A stretch of DNA of 64,000 nucleotides from Lingula anatina (GCF_001039355.2 NW_019774181.1:141000-204999), one strand, 5' to 3'; shown: positions 23,398 through 36,154, numbered from the stretch's first letter. Notes: generated by a model from the sequence alone, not told the origin. A program made the numbers and translations.

Positions 23398-26300
23398 TCA
23401 CTGCCATTGTTGTGGGAAAAGTCGTAGGTCTAGTTGTCATCATGGCCCAAAATCGTAGAAAAGGATTACGTTGGAATATATCAAAGGACGACTGCGTGGT
23501 TGCCCTTATTGTATTGAGGGGCACAACCTCCGGTCTGGCAGGTGTGGCAAAGCTGTTAAAATTGGGTCTAAATTGCCCTGGAGTTGGCTGTAATGGTCGT
23601 CTAGGCAGTAACATGATGAAGCGTTGAGACATCCCTTTTTCTCCTTTCATTCCTACCACGGGGAGGCCTTTTTGTCCCGGTTGTCCTTTCATCCCTAGGT
23701 CACCAATAGATCCTGGTGATCCGGGTTGGCCGGGGATTCCTTGTGCGCCTTGTATGCCTTTATTGCCTTTGACTGAGTCTCCTGGTGGACCTTGATCTCC
23801 AACAATACCTTTATTTGTAAAATATTATATGTAAGTCGGGGTCTTAAAACTATACCTACACAGGAGTTAGTTGGATGTTCCAGTTATGCATACAATAAAG
23901 CAACGTACAAGTAAAATTGAAAGAATAACTGGTGCTTACTCACCTTTTGGTCCAACTGACCCTCGAGGTCCTTCATGACCTTGAAGCCCAGGAGGCCCAC
24001 TCTCTCCTTTTGGTCCAGATTTTCCCACAGGACCAGCTAACCCATTAGGCCCAGGGTGTCCTTTTGGGCCATTTATCCCCGGAGGTCCTCCTGTTCCTTG
24101 AGGGCCCATAGTGCCAGGTGGCCCACCGGTACCGTAGGGGCCGACTGTGCCCGTAGGCCCACTTTTCCCCTGTGGACCAACTGAGCCACTGGGTCCAAAT
24201 ATACCTTGTGGGCCTCCCGTTCCTTGTGGACCTTCCGTTCCAGAGGCACCTTTCAGTCCACTTGGACCACCAGTTCCCGGGGGTCCTGCAAGACCAATGG
24301 GACCGCCACTGCCTGGTGGACCGTTAAGTCCTAGAGGTCCTGACATACCAGGAGGCCCCACAAGTCCAAATGGACCTTTTGTACCTGGGGGCCCTTGGTT
24401 ACCGAGTGGCCCTTGAGAACCAGGAGGTCCGTTTGTTCCAGGAGGCCCTTCGGTTCCTGTTGGCCCCATCGTGCCAGGAGGGCCCTTCAGTCCCGGTGGT
24501 CCTGCTGTTCCTGGCGTTCCTGTGGTTCCTGGTGGTCCGTTAAACCCCACCGGCCCGTAGCTTCCTTGGGGTCCTTCCGTGCCTGGAGGGCCTGTCGTAC
24601 CTGATGTCCCTTTGGTTCCAGGTGGTCCAACTGTCCCTGGAGGCCCGTCCAATCCTGGAGGACCAGTAGTTCCAGCAGGGCCGTCATTTCCCGTAGGGCC
24701 ACCTGTTCCTGGTGGACCTTGGGTTCCTGGCGGCCCACCTGTAGCCGGCGGGCCACTACTGGCAGGTGGACCGCTTGTTCCTGGAGGCCCCTCTGTTCCC
24801 GGTGGTCCTTCTGTACCAGGCGGGCCTTCTGGACCTACATGTACAATAACAGGGGACTTTTCCAAGCTTCTGACTTCTGATATGTTACGGCTATGACAGC
24901 TACAGGTAAATTTGTATTGACATGCATTATGTACCCAAATGAGGATTTTCAATCAAATTCAAACTGTTCATTCGCCCATGTAGTTGTGTGCATTTGTCAT
25001 CATTTGCTTTGTTTTCCGATTACTTAAGTCTTAGTCTCGGCAATAGGAAAAGTTAGGTGTCTTTCTTGGTTGTGACCATTTGCTATAAACGGCCCTTAGG
25101 ATGTTAAACATACTACGGAACTGTGGACTTTTCACATTAAAGCATTTTTACATGAAAGCATTATAACATTTTGAGGAATTGACTGATTAATAAAGGGACT
25201 ATTCTTTACAGTCACTTTAAAGGATCCCCCGCGTTTGACAGGGCCCACCTAAGCAGCAGGACGCGCGGGTGAAGACGATGTGAAAGGGAGTGAGGTCTCT
25301 TGTAGCATAATTACAGGTACATGTGGAACACCCGCGGACAGCTTTCTCGCTCGAAACCTTGGTTGTCATAAGAAACCAAATGTTTGAGGGCAACAGATTT
25401 CCGACGAACACAAGTTTAAAAGATTACGCACAAACTATAGAAACTACTATTAAATTACCAGAATTACTCTTACCTATCCACAAAGCCCGACAGAGAAAGG
25501 TTAGTCTTGTGTCACACTTCTTGTCTGCCCAGGTGTGACTCCGAAGCGTGTTCAAGCCGACACAATTCTCCACCGCCCCGCCGTTAGGCTGTCTTGCCTG
25601 CCAGGCAAAGAAATCAACTGAGTTACCGTCGGTCCACGTAAACGTACCGTCTACGGCAGCGTCCGTAAGTCCTATCCACACCCAGCGGGGGTCAGTCCTG
25701 TTAAAATTAAAATGGAGAATGGAAAGCATTCAAAAAAGAAAAAAGAGATATTGACAAAATTAGTACAGCAACAGGGATTACATAGATGTAAGGACGAACG
25801 CGTCTGGCCTTAGGTGATTATTTTCGTATAATTACTTAACACTCGAGGTGTAGCTGGCTATGATAAAAATGAATGAAATTAATGACCTAAGCTTCGAAAT
25901 ATATGCACGGTGTCTAGACAAAAGCTGCTAAGTCAACATACTTAATACATAGAGGCACTTACACAGGAACTATGCTGGCGGCAAATGCCTGCTCGGCGGT
26001 ACTGTGAATACTGGCTAATTGTCCGGTTAGCACATTGCCACAGAAAGCCTCAGCATCAGTAAAGTTTAATTGAAAGTCGAAGTATTTGTAGCAGTAGCGA
26101 TTTGGCCCGTACAGCACCCAACCATCGGGGCATCCTGTTAGCGAGAAATTGGCAAAAAATTCATTTTTCTGCGAAAGTCATTACTTAATCTCAAAAAATT
26201 GAATAAGGTCACGGAGCTAGTTCAAATTGAAATTAATTAAAGAACCAATGAAATGAAGTAGCCCCGGGAAGACGCATGTTCCAAAACGCATTCCAGCGCG

Positions 26301-26654
26301 CGACACACGCGCTTTGCGTTTGTCTGTAGAACGTACCTCTTATACATGGGAAATAAAGGATGATCGAGAATACAGGGACACTCAAGTACCTGGAATCAGC
26401 AAAATATTTATTCATTTGGTGGTTGCCGCTTGTCCAATGTGTTATTCAAAAGATTTGATTTAAAAGAAGATCATTGATACACAGGTATTCAAGTAACGTT
26501 AGCCGCCTCATATTTCAAAACCTTCTTTCACAAAATTGCTCAAAGGTACGTAATAATGTTGATGATAAATGTTGCAAATTAATAAATCTTCAGTATAAGT
26601 ATTTCAAAAATTTATCAATGTTCAATCAAAATGAAACATTTACCTCCATTCCAT
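23398..26654 (-). CDS. Lectin-collagen membrane gene, copy B (3' end missing)
   Basis: A close paralogue (or allele) of copy A, with exons 26644-26654, 26337-26389, 25963-26134, 25474-25697, 23944-24834 and a cut-off exon 6 ending at the N (23398-23808). Exon lengths 11, 53, 172, 224 and 891 equal those of copy A. It encodes a signal peptide (starting MEWR), a lectin domain with QPN and W-A-D, and both collagen blocks. The match to copy A stops a few bases beyond the codons for T-M-A-V. The sequence past the N is minisatellite and MITE DNA, not the rest of the stalk or the transmembrane exon. An open frame does run through the N for a further stretch, but it reads repeat DNA. Either copy B is a truncated gene that could give a secreted product, or the assembly lost its 3' end. 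Confidence 0.75.
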
Positions 26655-26725
26655 GATCCGATTATCGCAAAAGCTGCACCACGTAGCGATGACCAGTTAG
26701 TTCTATTTTTTAAGCTGGAATACAG

Positions 26726-26731
26726 TATATA
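26726..26731 (-). promoter_or_regulatory. Possible TATA box of copy B
   Basis: TATATA about 72 nt upstream of the copy B start codon at 26654, in the same context as copy A. Confidence 0.4.
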
Positions 26732-27773
26732 ATTACGATTTTCGCCTTATTCGCTGTCGTTTACGACCCCGGTTGGCATTAACTGTTGGATGTTCCGCTT
26801 GGTGTCCATCCACAAACAAATTAATTGATGTTTACCGTTATTAACACTAAGAGGTTTCATTCCGAGTTTAATGATGGTTTCAGATGACATTTCATGTTTT
26901 CGAAAGGCCTCCGGCAGAAACGAATTCAGACCTTTATTTGTCAGAACTTTTTGCAATCTTAAGGTGCTGTGTGTTGCATATGGAACCAACAATTGTTCAA
27001 TATCCTTTCCATTAGTTTCTCAATATCCTTGGATCATACCAATAAGGCTTATCAGTTTACTTAAAACTAAAGAACAGCAAAAATGACGGAATTCATAGCA
27101 CTTTAAATAAAGCTAGGTGGCGGTAACATATGACGTAACCCATTGCGTTATAAATAGTGAATGGTACGCACGATGCTTTTTGATATATTAGATTTATGTT
27201 TAAATGCTTGGTGAAGTCTCACACCGACTGCAGTATTTAAAAATCACGAACCTTTCTATGCCATTCATACGTGCATACATCTACATATACATCAATAGAC
27301 GAAGTTTAAAACGCTATATTTGCTTGTTAAAGAGTGCTTTTAGATTTAAATATGTTTGAGCTTCAGGTTATTTCCGATACATATTTATTATACCAATCAA
27401 CATATGAAAACAATTGTAAACAGATGTTTGGCTCTAATTAGCCCTCATGAAAAAAGCAGTAAAATGTAATTAACCCTCCCTGTTTGGTCAAAAAGTGTGG
27501 CGCTTTTTAATTAACACGACCAAAATTGATGCTAAGGGGCATTATTAGGTAGCAGCGTTTATCTTTCAGTATAAAATGAATTTAGAAATTATAGTCTCCG
27601 GATGACAGCGGTTCAGACGCGTGCTCACACAACCGTGTGCACACAGAGATACACACACATACGCACATACACATTCACACACACAGACACGCGCAAACAC
27701 ACACACGCAGTCTCTCACAACAGAACGTTTCATAGGTACATGCACGTTTATACCCATTCAATCAAGTTCAAGC
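26732..27773. other. Upstream region of gene B
   Basis: Collinear with 21916-22964. It holds a CA-rich microsatellite at about 27620-27712 and no exon. Confidence 0.5.
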
Positions 27774-28127
27774 TTAAAGGGGTAACAACTTTTCCATTAA
27801 GTCCATAAACAACTCATAGAAACATACATATTCAATTTAAACAAAACGGCGGTTATTGCAATTATTTTGGAATCTGTGCTTGCCAGAGGACCACGTAATC
27901 TCGATAGATGCCTACCCCTGTAATAATGTATATTAAGAGATTAAAATTCAGTTTTTAAGAGATTATCAACAAAAAACTTAAAAAAAAAAAAAAGAAAACA
28001 GGGACTTACTCTGAATGTCGGAACGGATTCAATAACAATTGATGAGAATGGGAAAACTGTCGTTTACCCCAGGGAGATCCATTTTTGACCAAAATGACAT
28101 GCTGATATCCCCTTATTATAACCTTAA
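27774..28127. mobile_element. TTAA-flanked MITE, copy 4 (paralogue of copy 3)
   Basis: The same insertion as copy 3, carried along in the A/B duplication. A few bases (TTATAACC) have been added near the right end, and the poly-A run inside is longer. Confidence 0.62.
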
Positions 28128-28201
28128 AGAGAGTGTATTGAGATAAGCTCGCCCACCTTCTACACTCGGCTGGGACCTCCCTGTCATTAAAACAATTTGG
28201 G

Positions 28202-28385
28202 GGTCATTACAGGTAGTACAGGTATTACAGGTAGTACAGGTATTACAGGTAGTGCAGGTATTACAGGTAGTGCAGGTATTACAGGTAGTACGGGTATTAC
28301 AGGTAGTACAGGTATTACAGGTAGTGCAGGTATTACAGGTAGTGCAGGTATTACAGGTAGTGCAGGTATTACAGGTAGTACAGGG
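28202..28385. repeat. 18-bp minisatellite
   Basis: About ten tandem units of GGTAGTACAGGTATTACA and the variant with TGCAG. It is open in several frames on both strands because the unit is a multiple of three, so these frames are not genes. It sits at the boundary between the A/B array and the 17.5-kb C/D duplication. A truncated piece of the same repeat abuts the N at 23397. Confidence 0.85.
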
Positions 28386-28401
28386 TAGACGAAGTCGTAG
28401 C

Positions 28402-29796
28402 CTGTTCACGGTCTTTTTTAGCTATAAATCGATAGAATGATAATGGATTAGTTGTAAAGATGTTGAAGGTAGCCTGAGGGCGTCCTTTGGCTAGTGCCAG
28501 AACACGTCAGTGCCTATATGTATGTATATAACCCTAGGTACTAGTTTGTAGTTTTGATTATTTAACCCGTTCATGATTTTAATAATGAAATTACACAAGC
28601 TCAAATTGGGGGGGGGGGAGCTCCCAAACCACGAGTGCGTCAAGAAAATAATTATCTATGGCATTGTGTCCCCTTCTAGACACAGTCACAGTGCACGTAA
28701 AATAATATGTGAACGGAATTCTTAATTTGGCTTTCATCATCTCAAATGTACCTGTGAAATAAAGCACATGGACTGAGCTTATTTATGCTAGATCAGATGC
28801 CAGAATTACTGACATTTATCTACTTATCGTTTTTTCTTTTGACTCGAAAAATACCCCCTCCCTCCTAAAACCTCAGTCTGATATGCTACCCCTTCTCTGT
28901 TTCAGTGCATTTATTATTTGCAGTCTCCTCATCTTCCAATATTGTGTTTTAAGCCAGTGTTTTAAAATGCAGTGACGCTGGCAGTGCTATTGCGATGACA
29001 GTACAGTCTCTTCTTCGCTCAAACAATTACACTGTGCTGTTGGCATAGAATGAAAACCAGTTATGCCGGAGGGGATGAAAATGAGCCATTCTTTTTGTTT
29101 GTTTGTTTGTTTTGTTTTTGTTTTTGTTTTTTGTTTTTTTTTTTCGCTTACTGCGTCATACCGTCCTTTTATCAATCTGTCTGTCTGACTGTCTGTCAAT
29201 GTATCCATTTTAGTGCGATTTTTAAGACTGGCATTTCATTTGGTGTATATATGAAACACAATGTCATTTTACTCACAAGTTACTCTTTCATCAATTCTTC
29301 CATATATTTGTACAACTTTTATTAATGATGTCACGTCTCACTGGCGAACACAGCTAGATATTGTCAACATGTGAGTGATTCCTCGGTGTTTAAGCTCTCC
29401 ATAAATTGTGTAGCTGGGGAACATACTGTTGTCAAAAATGTGGGCCAGAAAAGAGTCAATGGACGCTTCTCCAATGTATAAGTTCTCTTTTCTGTATCGA
29501 GGGACGGACCCTTCGACACAATATTTGGTTTACTAGTACCTTGACCTCATATTGGGCTGTGCCGTTTTCCATCTTATTTTTGATTCATGTTGAAATAAAG
29601 AAAAGTACATTTCTGAAGTTCGATATATCAATTTCATGAATCGAATGTCACAGAATTTATTTTCTTAATAAAAGGTGACTGCATTGCACAGGGTTTCTCT
29701 AACACTAACAACAACACTACTAACAGAGGATACGTGTTTTGTACATATTAGGACAAATCCTATATCTTTTACGTAATTAATAAGACTCTTTAATAT
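28402..29796. other. Non-coding part of unit 1
   Basis: Matches 45919-47207. It contains poly-G, a poly-T/TTTG stretch (about 29093-29146) and short open frames that are not preserved in unit 2. I see no gene. Confidence 0.5.
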
Positions 29797-30224
29797 GATT
29801 GACACTGTAAATGGCGCCGTCACCATGCATTGAATGTTTTCTTTGATCAAGCATTTTCCCAGGTCGTGAAATGAACAGAACGATACCAGTTGACATGCAA
29901 GCCCTGGAGAGCCATGTGCCCGTGCTATTAACGTCACCTGATCGCGTGTCCTAGCTTTTTCTAGTATTCCTCTCTCTTTTTGACGTACAAATTTCCTGTT
30001 ATACTTTAAACCTGACCAAAACCGTGCACTAAAAAAAGCAGGTTGAAAATGTATGACATTTTATTGGTCGCTTTTGTGCATAAAAAAATCACTGAAGGAA
30101 CAAAGGCTTCCCGTGAGATAGAATGTCACTAGAGGACGTGTGAGCTTTGGAGAGTTTTACACTCGATCATTACAATGTGCTGCAACTTCAACTGATGCAC
30201 TCTTTTTATTTCCACTCTTTTGCA

Positions 30225-30255
<31 letters not shown>

Positions 30256-31694
30256 AAATAGGAACCTGTCTTTCTGATCTGCATGTCTTGTATTGAAACA
30301 TAAAGGTAACTTAACATAATGTTAATGTCGTTGTTTTGGGTACGTGTAGCTGTGTTGGCTGCATGCATTATTGTAAATTGGAGTCATTGTCACGAGGACA
30401 TTTTTAAATCCGTTTTTCAAAGTTAAGATATTAAGTTTTAAATAAATGCCCGAGTACCGTCTGTATATCTTGCCCACATAATGTACTAGATGCATGTTAT
30501 GAGCACTGTCTGATTGACACTTTAAATGTCGCCGTCACCACGCATTAATTGTTTTCTTTGATCAAGCATTTTCCTAGGCCGTGAAATGAACAGAACGGTA
30601 CCAGTAAACTTGCACGCTGTGGAGATGGAGCCATGCGCCCGGTACCATTAACGTCACCTGATCGCGTGTCCTAGCTTTTTCTAGTACTCCTCTCTCTTTT
30701 TGATGTACAAATGTCCTGTTATAGTTTAAACCTGACCAAAGCCGTGCACTAATAAAAAAGGCAAGTTGAAAATGTATGACATTTTATTGGTCCCTATTGT
30801 CCATAAAAATGTCAATAAAGGAACAAAGTTTTCCCGTGAGATAGAATGACACCAGAGGACGTGTTTGGACAGTTTTACACTCGATCACTACCATAAATAT
30901 ACTGCAACTTCAACTCGTGCACTCTTTTTATTTCCTCTCTTTTGCAAAAAATTAGATATAAACCTGTCTTTCTGATATGTATGTTCTCTGATATATTCCG
31001 TGGTCTTCTGAAACGTAAAGGTAACTTAGTGTTGTTGTTTTGGGGACATATAGCTGTGTTGGCTGCATGCATTATTGGAAATTAGAGTCATTGTCATGAG
31101 GAGAGGGGTGTTAAATCCGTTTTTTTTTTTTCAAAGTAAAGATAAATTTGAAATAAATGCCCGAGTACGGTCTGTATGTTTTCCTCATCCATGTAATGCA
31201 CTACAAGTTTGTGATGAGCACTGTCTGACTGACACTTTAAATGTCGCCGTCACCTTTCATTGAATATTTCCTTTGATCAAACAGTTTCCCAGGCCATGAA
31301 ATGAACAGAACGATACCAGTTGACATGCACGCTCTGGAGAGCCATGCGCTCGGTACCATTAACGTCGTCTGAACCCGTGTCCTTGCTCTTTCTTGTATTT
31401 CTCTCTCTCTTTTTTATTAAAAAAAACTATTAAAGATTTTACCTGTCCAAATCCATGCTGTAATAAAAAAGACAAGTTGAAAATGTATGACATTTTATTG
31501 GTCGCTTTTGTCCATAAATCACCGAAGGAATACAGTTTTCCCGTGAGATAGAATGTCACCAGAGGACGTGTGAGCTTTGGACAGTTTCACATTGATCACT
31601 ACCATAAATGTCGTACTGCAAGTTCACTCGTGCACTCTTTTAATTTCCTCTCTTTTGCAAAAAAATAAAATAAAATAAAATAACAAAAAACAAA

Positions 31695-31729
<35 letters not shown>

Positions 31730-31900
31730 ATACAAGCCTGTCTTCCTGGTCTTCATGTTCTCTGATATATACCGTGGTCCTGTGAAACGTAAAGGTAATT
31801 TAATTTCGTTGTTTTGGAGACATATGGTTGTATTGGCTGCATGCATTATTAATAATTGTTGTCATTGTCATGAAGGGTTGCTCTCCAGTGGTTAACTGGA
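29797..31900. repeat. About 715-bp tandem repeat, three units
   Basis: Units start at 29797, 30512 and 31227 with GA(T/C)TGACACT..TAAATG. Each includes the block CCCGTGAGATAGAATG. (AAAT)n microsatellites occur at about 30226-30257 and 31690-31732. The counterparts in unit 2 start at about 47208, 48401 and 49115. No protein is preserved between units. Confidence 0.8.
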
Positions 31901-32244
31901 AGTGCCATTTTGATCCGAAAAAAATGGCAAGGGGAGGGCCATCTTGAGACGAAATGATTGCACTTTTGTAGTTGTCCTGACGACATGATGAGCAATCAGC
32001 CAAAGACCTGTACATAAATGGCGAATGAACAAAGGTCTTCCAAAGGCATGTGCAAATGCCTTTCTCTGTGTCAAACTGGCAAGATACTTTATTTGTTGTT
32101 GTAGAACTGCATAAAAATAAATATGTTACAAAGCAGTATGATTAAAATGTTAATTGTGATTTTAATGAGGCACTGTAGAAATTGCGTCTGTGAACTCCAC
32201 CAAGTAGTTATTATTCAGGCATATAACATGTAGAAAGGGACTTT

Positions 32245-32283
<39 letters not shown>

Positions 32284-33987
32284 CCTAGAAGAAGGGATGG
32301 TAACAATGCGTACCTCTGTATACAGTTAAGAGCGTTTCAAGCAGAATTATTTCAATGTTGTCATTTGTTTAAATCAGCTTTGAAAGTTTTTATATGAATC
32401 TTGAAATACTAGTAAATGTTCGAGTAATGTTTATCTTGCCAGACCATGTTATCTACTGCATGCATATTTTAAGCTTTTGAAATATTATTCACGTTTCTTT
32501 TGCAGGGGTTTTATATGAAGTTAAGTAGTATAGTATAAAGCGGTTATTAATGTAAGTTCCATAGTGAAAAAAGTGACATTTACGACGGTTAAAGCGGTGC
32601 GACATTTTAATGATTATGTTATGAGGGGCAAAGCGGTACAACGCTTGAAGCACGGAAACTGAACACTGTTTCTCGAAGGTACGAGGCACATGTGGTTACC
32701 ATTTTGCTGAGCTGATGACTATCACTTGCATTGAAACCTGCTCTTTTAGTACCATTCTAGTTCTCCATTATGCATATCGGTAGAATGTTTCAAACTATAT
32801 GGATAGAATAAGTATAAAACCAATAATTTTAATTCACGCATCACTCCACACAGACAGCGCGCGATCGATGTAAATCAATATAAACGTCAGTAAATTGCCA
32901 CTCAAATAAAATACAACCGCATGCAATCGACGACCCAGACAACAGTCCGACATTCTTTTTCAATTAATGGACACATACTTTCACAATGAACCCAGTTTTT
33001 GTTTCGACAGCAGTTTTATGCCGACGTTGATAAGAAGTCTGATAAGAAGTCTGTCACGCCTACTGAAGCTGATAGGGGGTAATTAACTATCGTTTAGCAG
33101 CTTTAGTAGGCGTCCGAGACATCTAAGCCCCTTTAGCTGAAAGCAATTTAGCGAGAAACCTCGTGGAGATGGACCGATCCTGTTAGATCGATCTAGGGAT
33201 GGGAACCGAGTCTGAAAAGGTCCCTCTGAAAATGCACGTAATAACCCCTATAATGATGCATATAAAACAAAGCTCCACACGGATATAGTATTCAGAGGAG
33301 ATGGCACTTCAAACCGTCAAATTCCTAGAGGGATTTTATTCCTTGGTAACGGAAAAAGTTTATTACAGATGAATGCAAATTAAAGCACCCGAAAGCGCGA
33401 GAGTCAGTTATGCAAATTCATACACGTTTAACGCTATTTCCACAACAGGCACACAATTATTTAAGAATCAAAACCACACAGTATGATAAAATTCACATAA
33501 ATATTCCATTTTTCTTTGTTTAGGAAAGGGAGGAATATTTTAAAAAAAGCAATAATATTTAAGAGAGGAATATTTGACTACAGAAGCATCATCTTCGGTT
33601 GTCCTCGTTTGTAGTCCTTAATTCCTTATGTACGTTGTGTAAAGTCTAAAGAGCGTACTGTAGTATGCAACATTTACCTGGTAGGGTCTATTACGACCCC
33701 ATGGCAATATTAAGTAGATACGATTGTTTGAAATATTATTAGAGCCTACTATCACTTTTAATGTCTCAGTAGTAACATATCAGTTGCTTTTTAGTAAAAC
33801 AGGAAACGTTATAATACACATTGCTGGAAAGATGCAATGCTATTTTATACTTATTCGGGTATTTCAAGAACATAAGCTAGCGTGAGGAAAGATTGTATCA
33901 AAAATCCCATGATATTTAAAACAAAACCAACACTGTGTTTCCTATTAAACATTTAGAATTGGCAAAGAAGCTTTGCTAGGTTATCAT

Positions 33988-34030
<43 letters not shown>

Positions 34031-34568
34031 AACCAAGAAGACAGCCATTATCATAGTTTTCCATTTAAAATATATCTACCCACGAGAGGTCTTATATGAA
34101 AAAGCCATATAAGTCGTAAATTAAACTGATATTAACTTTTATATTACAGTCTCATATTTCCAAAGCATTCAGAGCCATGAAATTTTACACCACCTGGTCT
34201 CTGATGCAAGGTTTTATGACTTAATTTAATTGCATACAAATCAGTGTTCACTATGAGCTAGATGAAATAGCTGTTGATAGAGATTACTATGGCGGCTGTT
34301 TTTGGTATTTTCATTAATTTTAATTTTATTTCTTGTCTGACAGACGATTTTCGTAATTTCATTGCAGAATATATGTATATCAAAATGATGTACGATGCTG
34401 CCTATTAGCTGGCAGGGTGATTAAAGATACGCGTACTTTAAAAAGACATAAGACAGGGATTTACAGTTTCAGTTATTCTACTATTACAGGGTCTCATTTT
34501 AGAAGGTATTTTACTGTTGGGACGGTTTCCTCAATTCAAATCCTTGTAGACGGCAGGGGAATAGCCCC

Positions 34569-34601
<33 letters not shown>

Positions 34602-35087
34602 TATAATAATAATTCATTCAAGTATTGCTACCAAAAGAATGTAGTTTTACTTTTTTATAACAAATACAATGAAATATAATACTACTATTATGGATATGAG
34701 ACATTATGAAATAAGAACATCTGTATTAGCATTTTCTAAGACTTAAGGCCAGGGCTCTATTCTAACCACAGTTTACCCAGAGATTAAAACTGGTTTTACT
34801 TTGGGCATGGAGTTGCGTTCCTTCAGGCATGTATTCACTTTTCCACAGACACGTATGTGCAAACTATATTGTGCGTGTTTCATTCTGATCTAGACAGTTG
34901 CTCTACCATTTCCTGTTAAGCAGACGACATACCGACGAATCTACACGGCTTCCCGCGCTACGGAAGTAGGCACCCAGTCACGACAGCGAAAATGAGTTAA
35001 CTGCGCATGCGTGCCGTGATCTGTGGGAAAAAAAAAGAATTGACGAAAGCATTCACAAAAGCTACACAAGAACAAGCGAACACCTTG
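31901..35087. other. Non-coding, microsatellites only
   Basis: A long gene-free stretch of unit 1 with (GT)n at 32249-32282, (AC)n at 33990-34028 and (AAT)n at 34570-34610. A 15-bp inverted repeat lies at 33057-33112. The intact pre-insertion site of a hAT-like MITE (GTCCTGAC) is at 31974-31981. Confidence 0.5.
33057..33112. repeat. 15-bp inverted repeat / hairpin
   Basis: CGCCTACTGAAGCTG at 33057-33071 and CAGCTTTAGTAGGCG at 33098-33112 pair with one mismatch around a 26-nt loop. The sister unit lacks it. Confidence 0.6.
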
Positions 35088-35275
35088 TTATGTACCTTTA
35101 CATATACATATGAGATGAATGTCCTAAACTTATATAATTTTGTACGCTTAATTCAAGCGTGGGCTCGAAATAGGACATTTCGTTTTAGACTTACTCAGTG
35201 GATAACGCAATTCGAAATTCCACGGTTCGTGTCAGATTTACGTGATGTCGCGCAAAGAAAACCCAAGTCCACANT
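35088..35275. mobile_element. Unit-1-specific insertion with tRNA-like boxes
   Basis: About 185 bp absent from the matching place in unit 2 (near 54150). It contains an A-box-like CTCAGTGGATAACGC (about 35193-35207) and a B-box-like GGTTCGTGTC (35224-35233), about the spacing of a tRNA promoter, so a tRNA-derived SINE is possible. It ends at an N (35274), so an assembly artefact is also possible. Confidence 0.3.
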
Positions 35276-35428
35276 GTTACAGTATGTTTCCTTCCATATG
35301 TTTATATCCAGAAGATATAATGCACTTATTGTTCTTGTTGAGGATCTTCTGTTTAGAAGTCAGATCAGTCTTTATATGCCTGGACGGAAAGGGAGATGAA
35401 AGGGATAAAAAGAGAGATTAATACATAA

Positions 35429-35712
35429 CCTCTTTTACACCTACTTTGCCTTGTGCTGGAACCTCTCCCAAACCCGTTCTGCTTTGGGCTGGGAACCTCC
35501 AATACAATATCCTGCTTTGTGTTGGGACCTTTCCTTAGACTTACCGGTATTTTGACCTATTCTGCCTTGGGGTGGGAACCTCTCCTACACCTATTCTGCT
35601 TTGGGTTGGGAATTTTTCAAACACCTATTCTGCCTTGGGCTTGAACTTCTCTTACACCCGTTTTGCTTTGGGCTGGCAACCTCTGTCACAACCATTCCAT
35701 TTTGGGCTGGAA
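35429..35712. repeat. About 39-bp minisatellite, unit 1
   Basis: Seven or so imperfect units of the form TTCTGCCTTGGGCTGGGAAC plus a pyrimidine-rich remainder. Open frames across it are repeat artefacts. The shorter counterpart is at 54303-54512. Confidence 0.75.
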
Positions 35713-35883
35713 TCTAAAGTTTATCTATGTGTAGACAAAGAGTCAGTGGATATTTGTTCCTTCCTCCATTGATTTAAGAACAGGTACAATATAAATACAA
35801 CGAAATATCAAAACCCGTGTACATTTGGCACCTACGTTGGAAAAGAGAATGTTTTGACAATGTCTTAGACATGGGGTCAGGAC

Positions 35884-36154
35884 TAGGGGCGGATCCAGGA
35901 TTGTTTGAAGGGGGACCCAGTTTTTTAAGAATAACAGGCCTCGGATACGAAGCCGACCCCTGCCCCTTGGTGTGTGGTTCGGTGATTTGAGGGGCAAACG
36001 GTGCGATTTGGTGCAGTTTAGAACTATGATTCAGCTCTTCAAAATTCTTATATCAAGAGGGGAATATTGGTGTGATTTTTTCCAGAAACAGAAAGGACCC
36101 CTTCCCCCCCCCCTTTCCCCCCCCCCCCCCGACACCCCTCTAAATCCGCCACTG
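35884..36154. mobile_element. hAT-like MITE, 271 bp (unit 1)
   Basis: An exact 8-bp target duplication GTCAGGAC (35876-35883 and 36155-36162) flanks imperfect terminal repeats: left TAGGGGCGGATCC, right end inverted CAGTGGCGGATTT. It contains a poly-C run and no coding capacity. An 8-bp target duplication and CAGTGGCGG-type ends fit the hAT superfamily. Unit 2 keeps only its right end (about 54518-54544), so it predates the duplication. Confidence 0.72.

Larger units (their letters stand above)
23400..28207. repeat. Segmental duplication, unit B
   Basis: The direct repeat of 18274-23396, containing gene B, its upstream region and the MITE at 27774. Relative to unit A it lacks a few hundred bases in the second intron-containing region near 25750-25900. 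Confidence 0.85.

Noticed and set aside
28202-28385. CRISPR-like array
   Set aside because: The repeat is a simple uninterrupted 18-bp minisatellite with no unique spacers, in an animal genome.
28116-28440. Repetitive open frames over the 18-bp minisatellite
   Set aside because: The repeat unit is a multiple of three, so frames stay open by chance. There are no splice sites or similarity.
35007-35399. 130-aa open frame
   Set aside because: It spans the N at 35274 and the unit-1-only insertion, and is not kept in unit 2.
35453-35772. Aromatic-rich open frames over the 39-bp minisatellite
   Set aside because: The tandem repeat explains the open frames and amino-acid repeats. The frames differ in unit 2.
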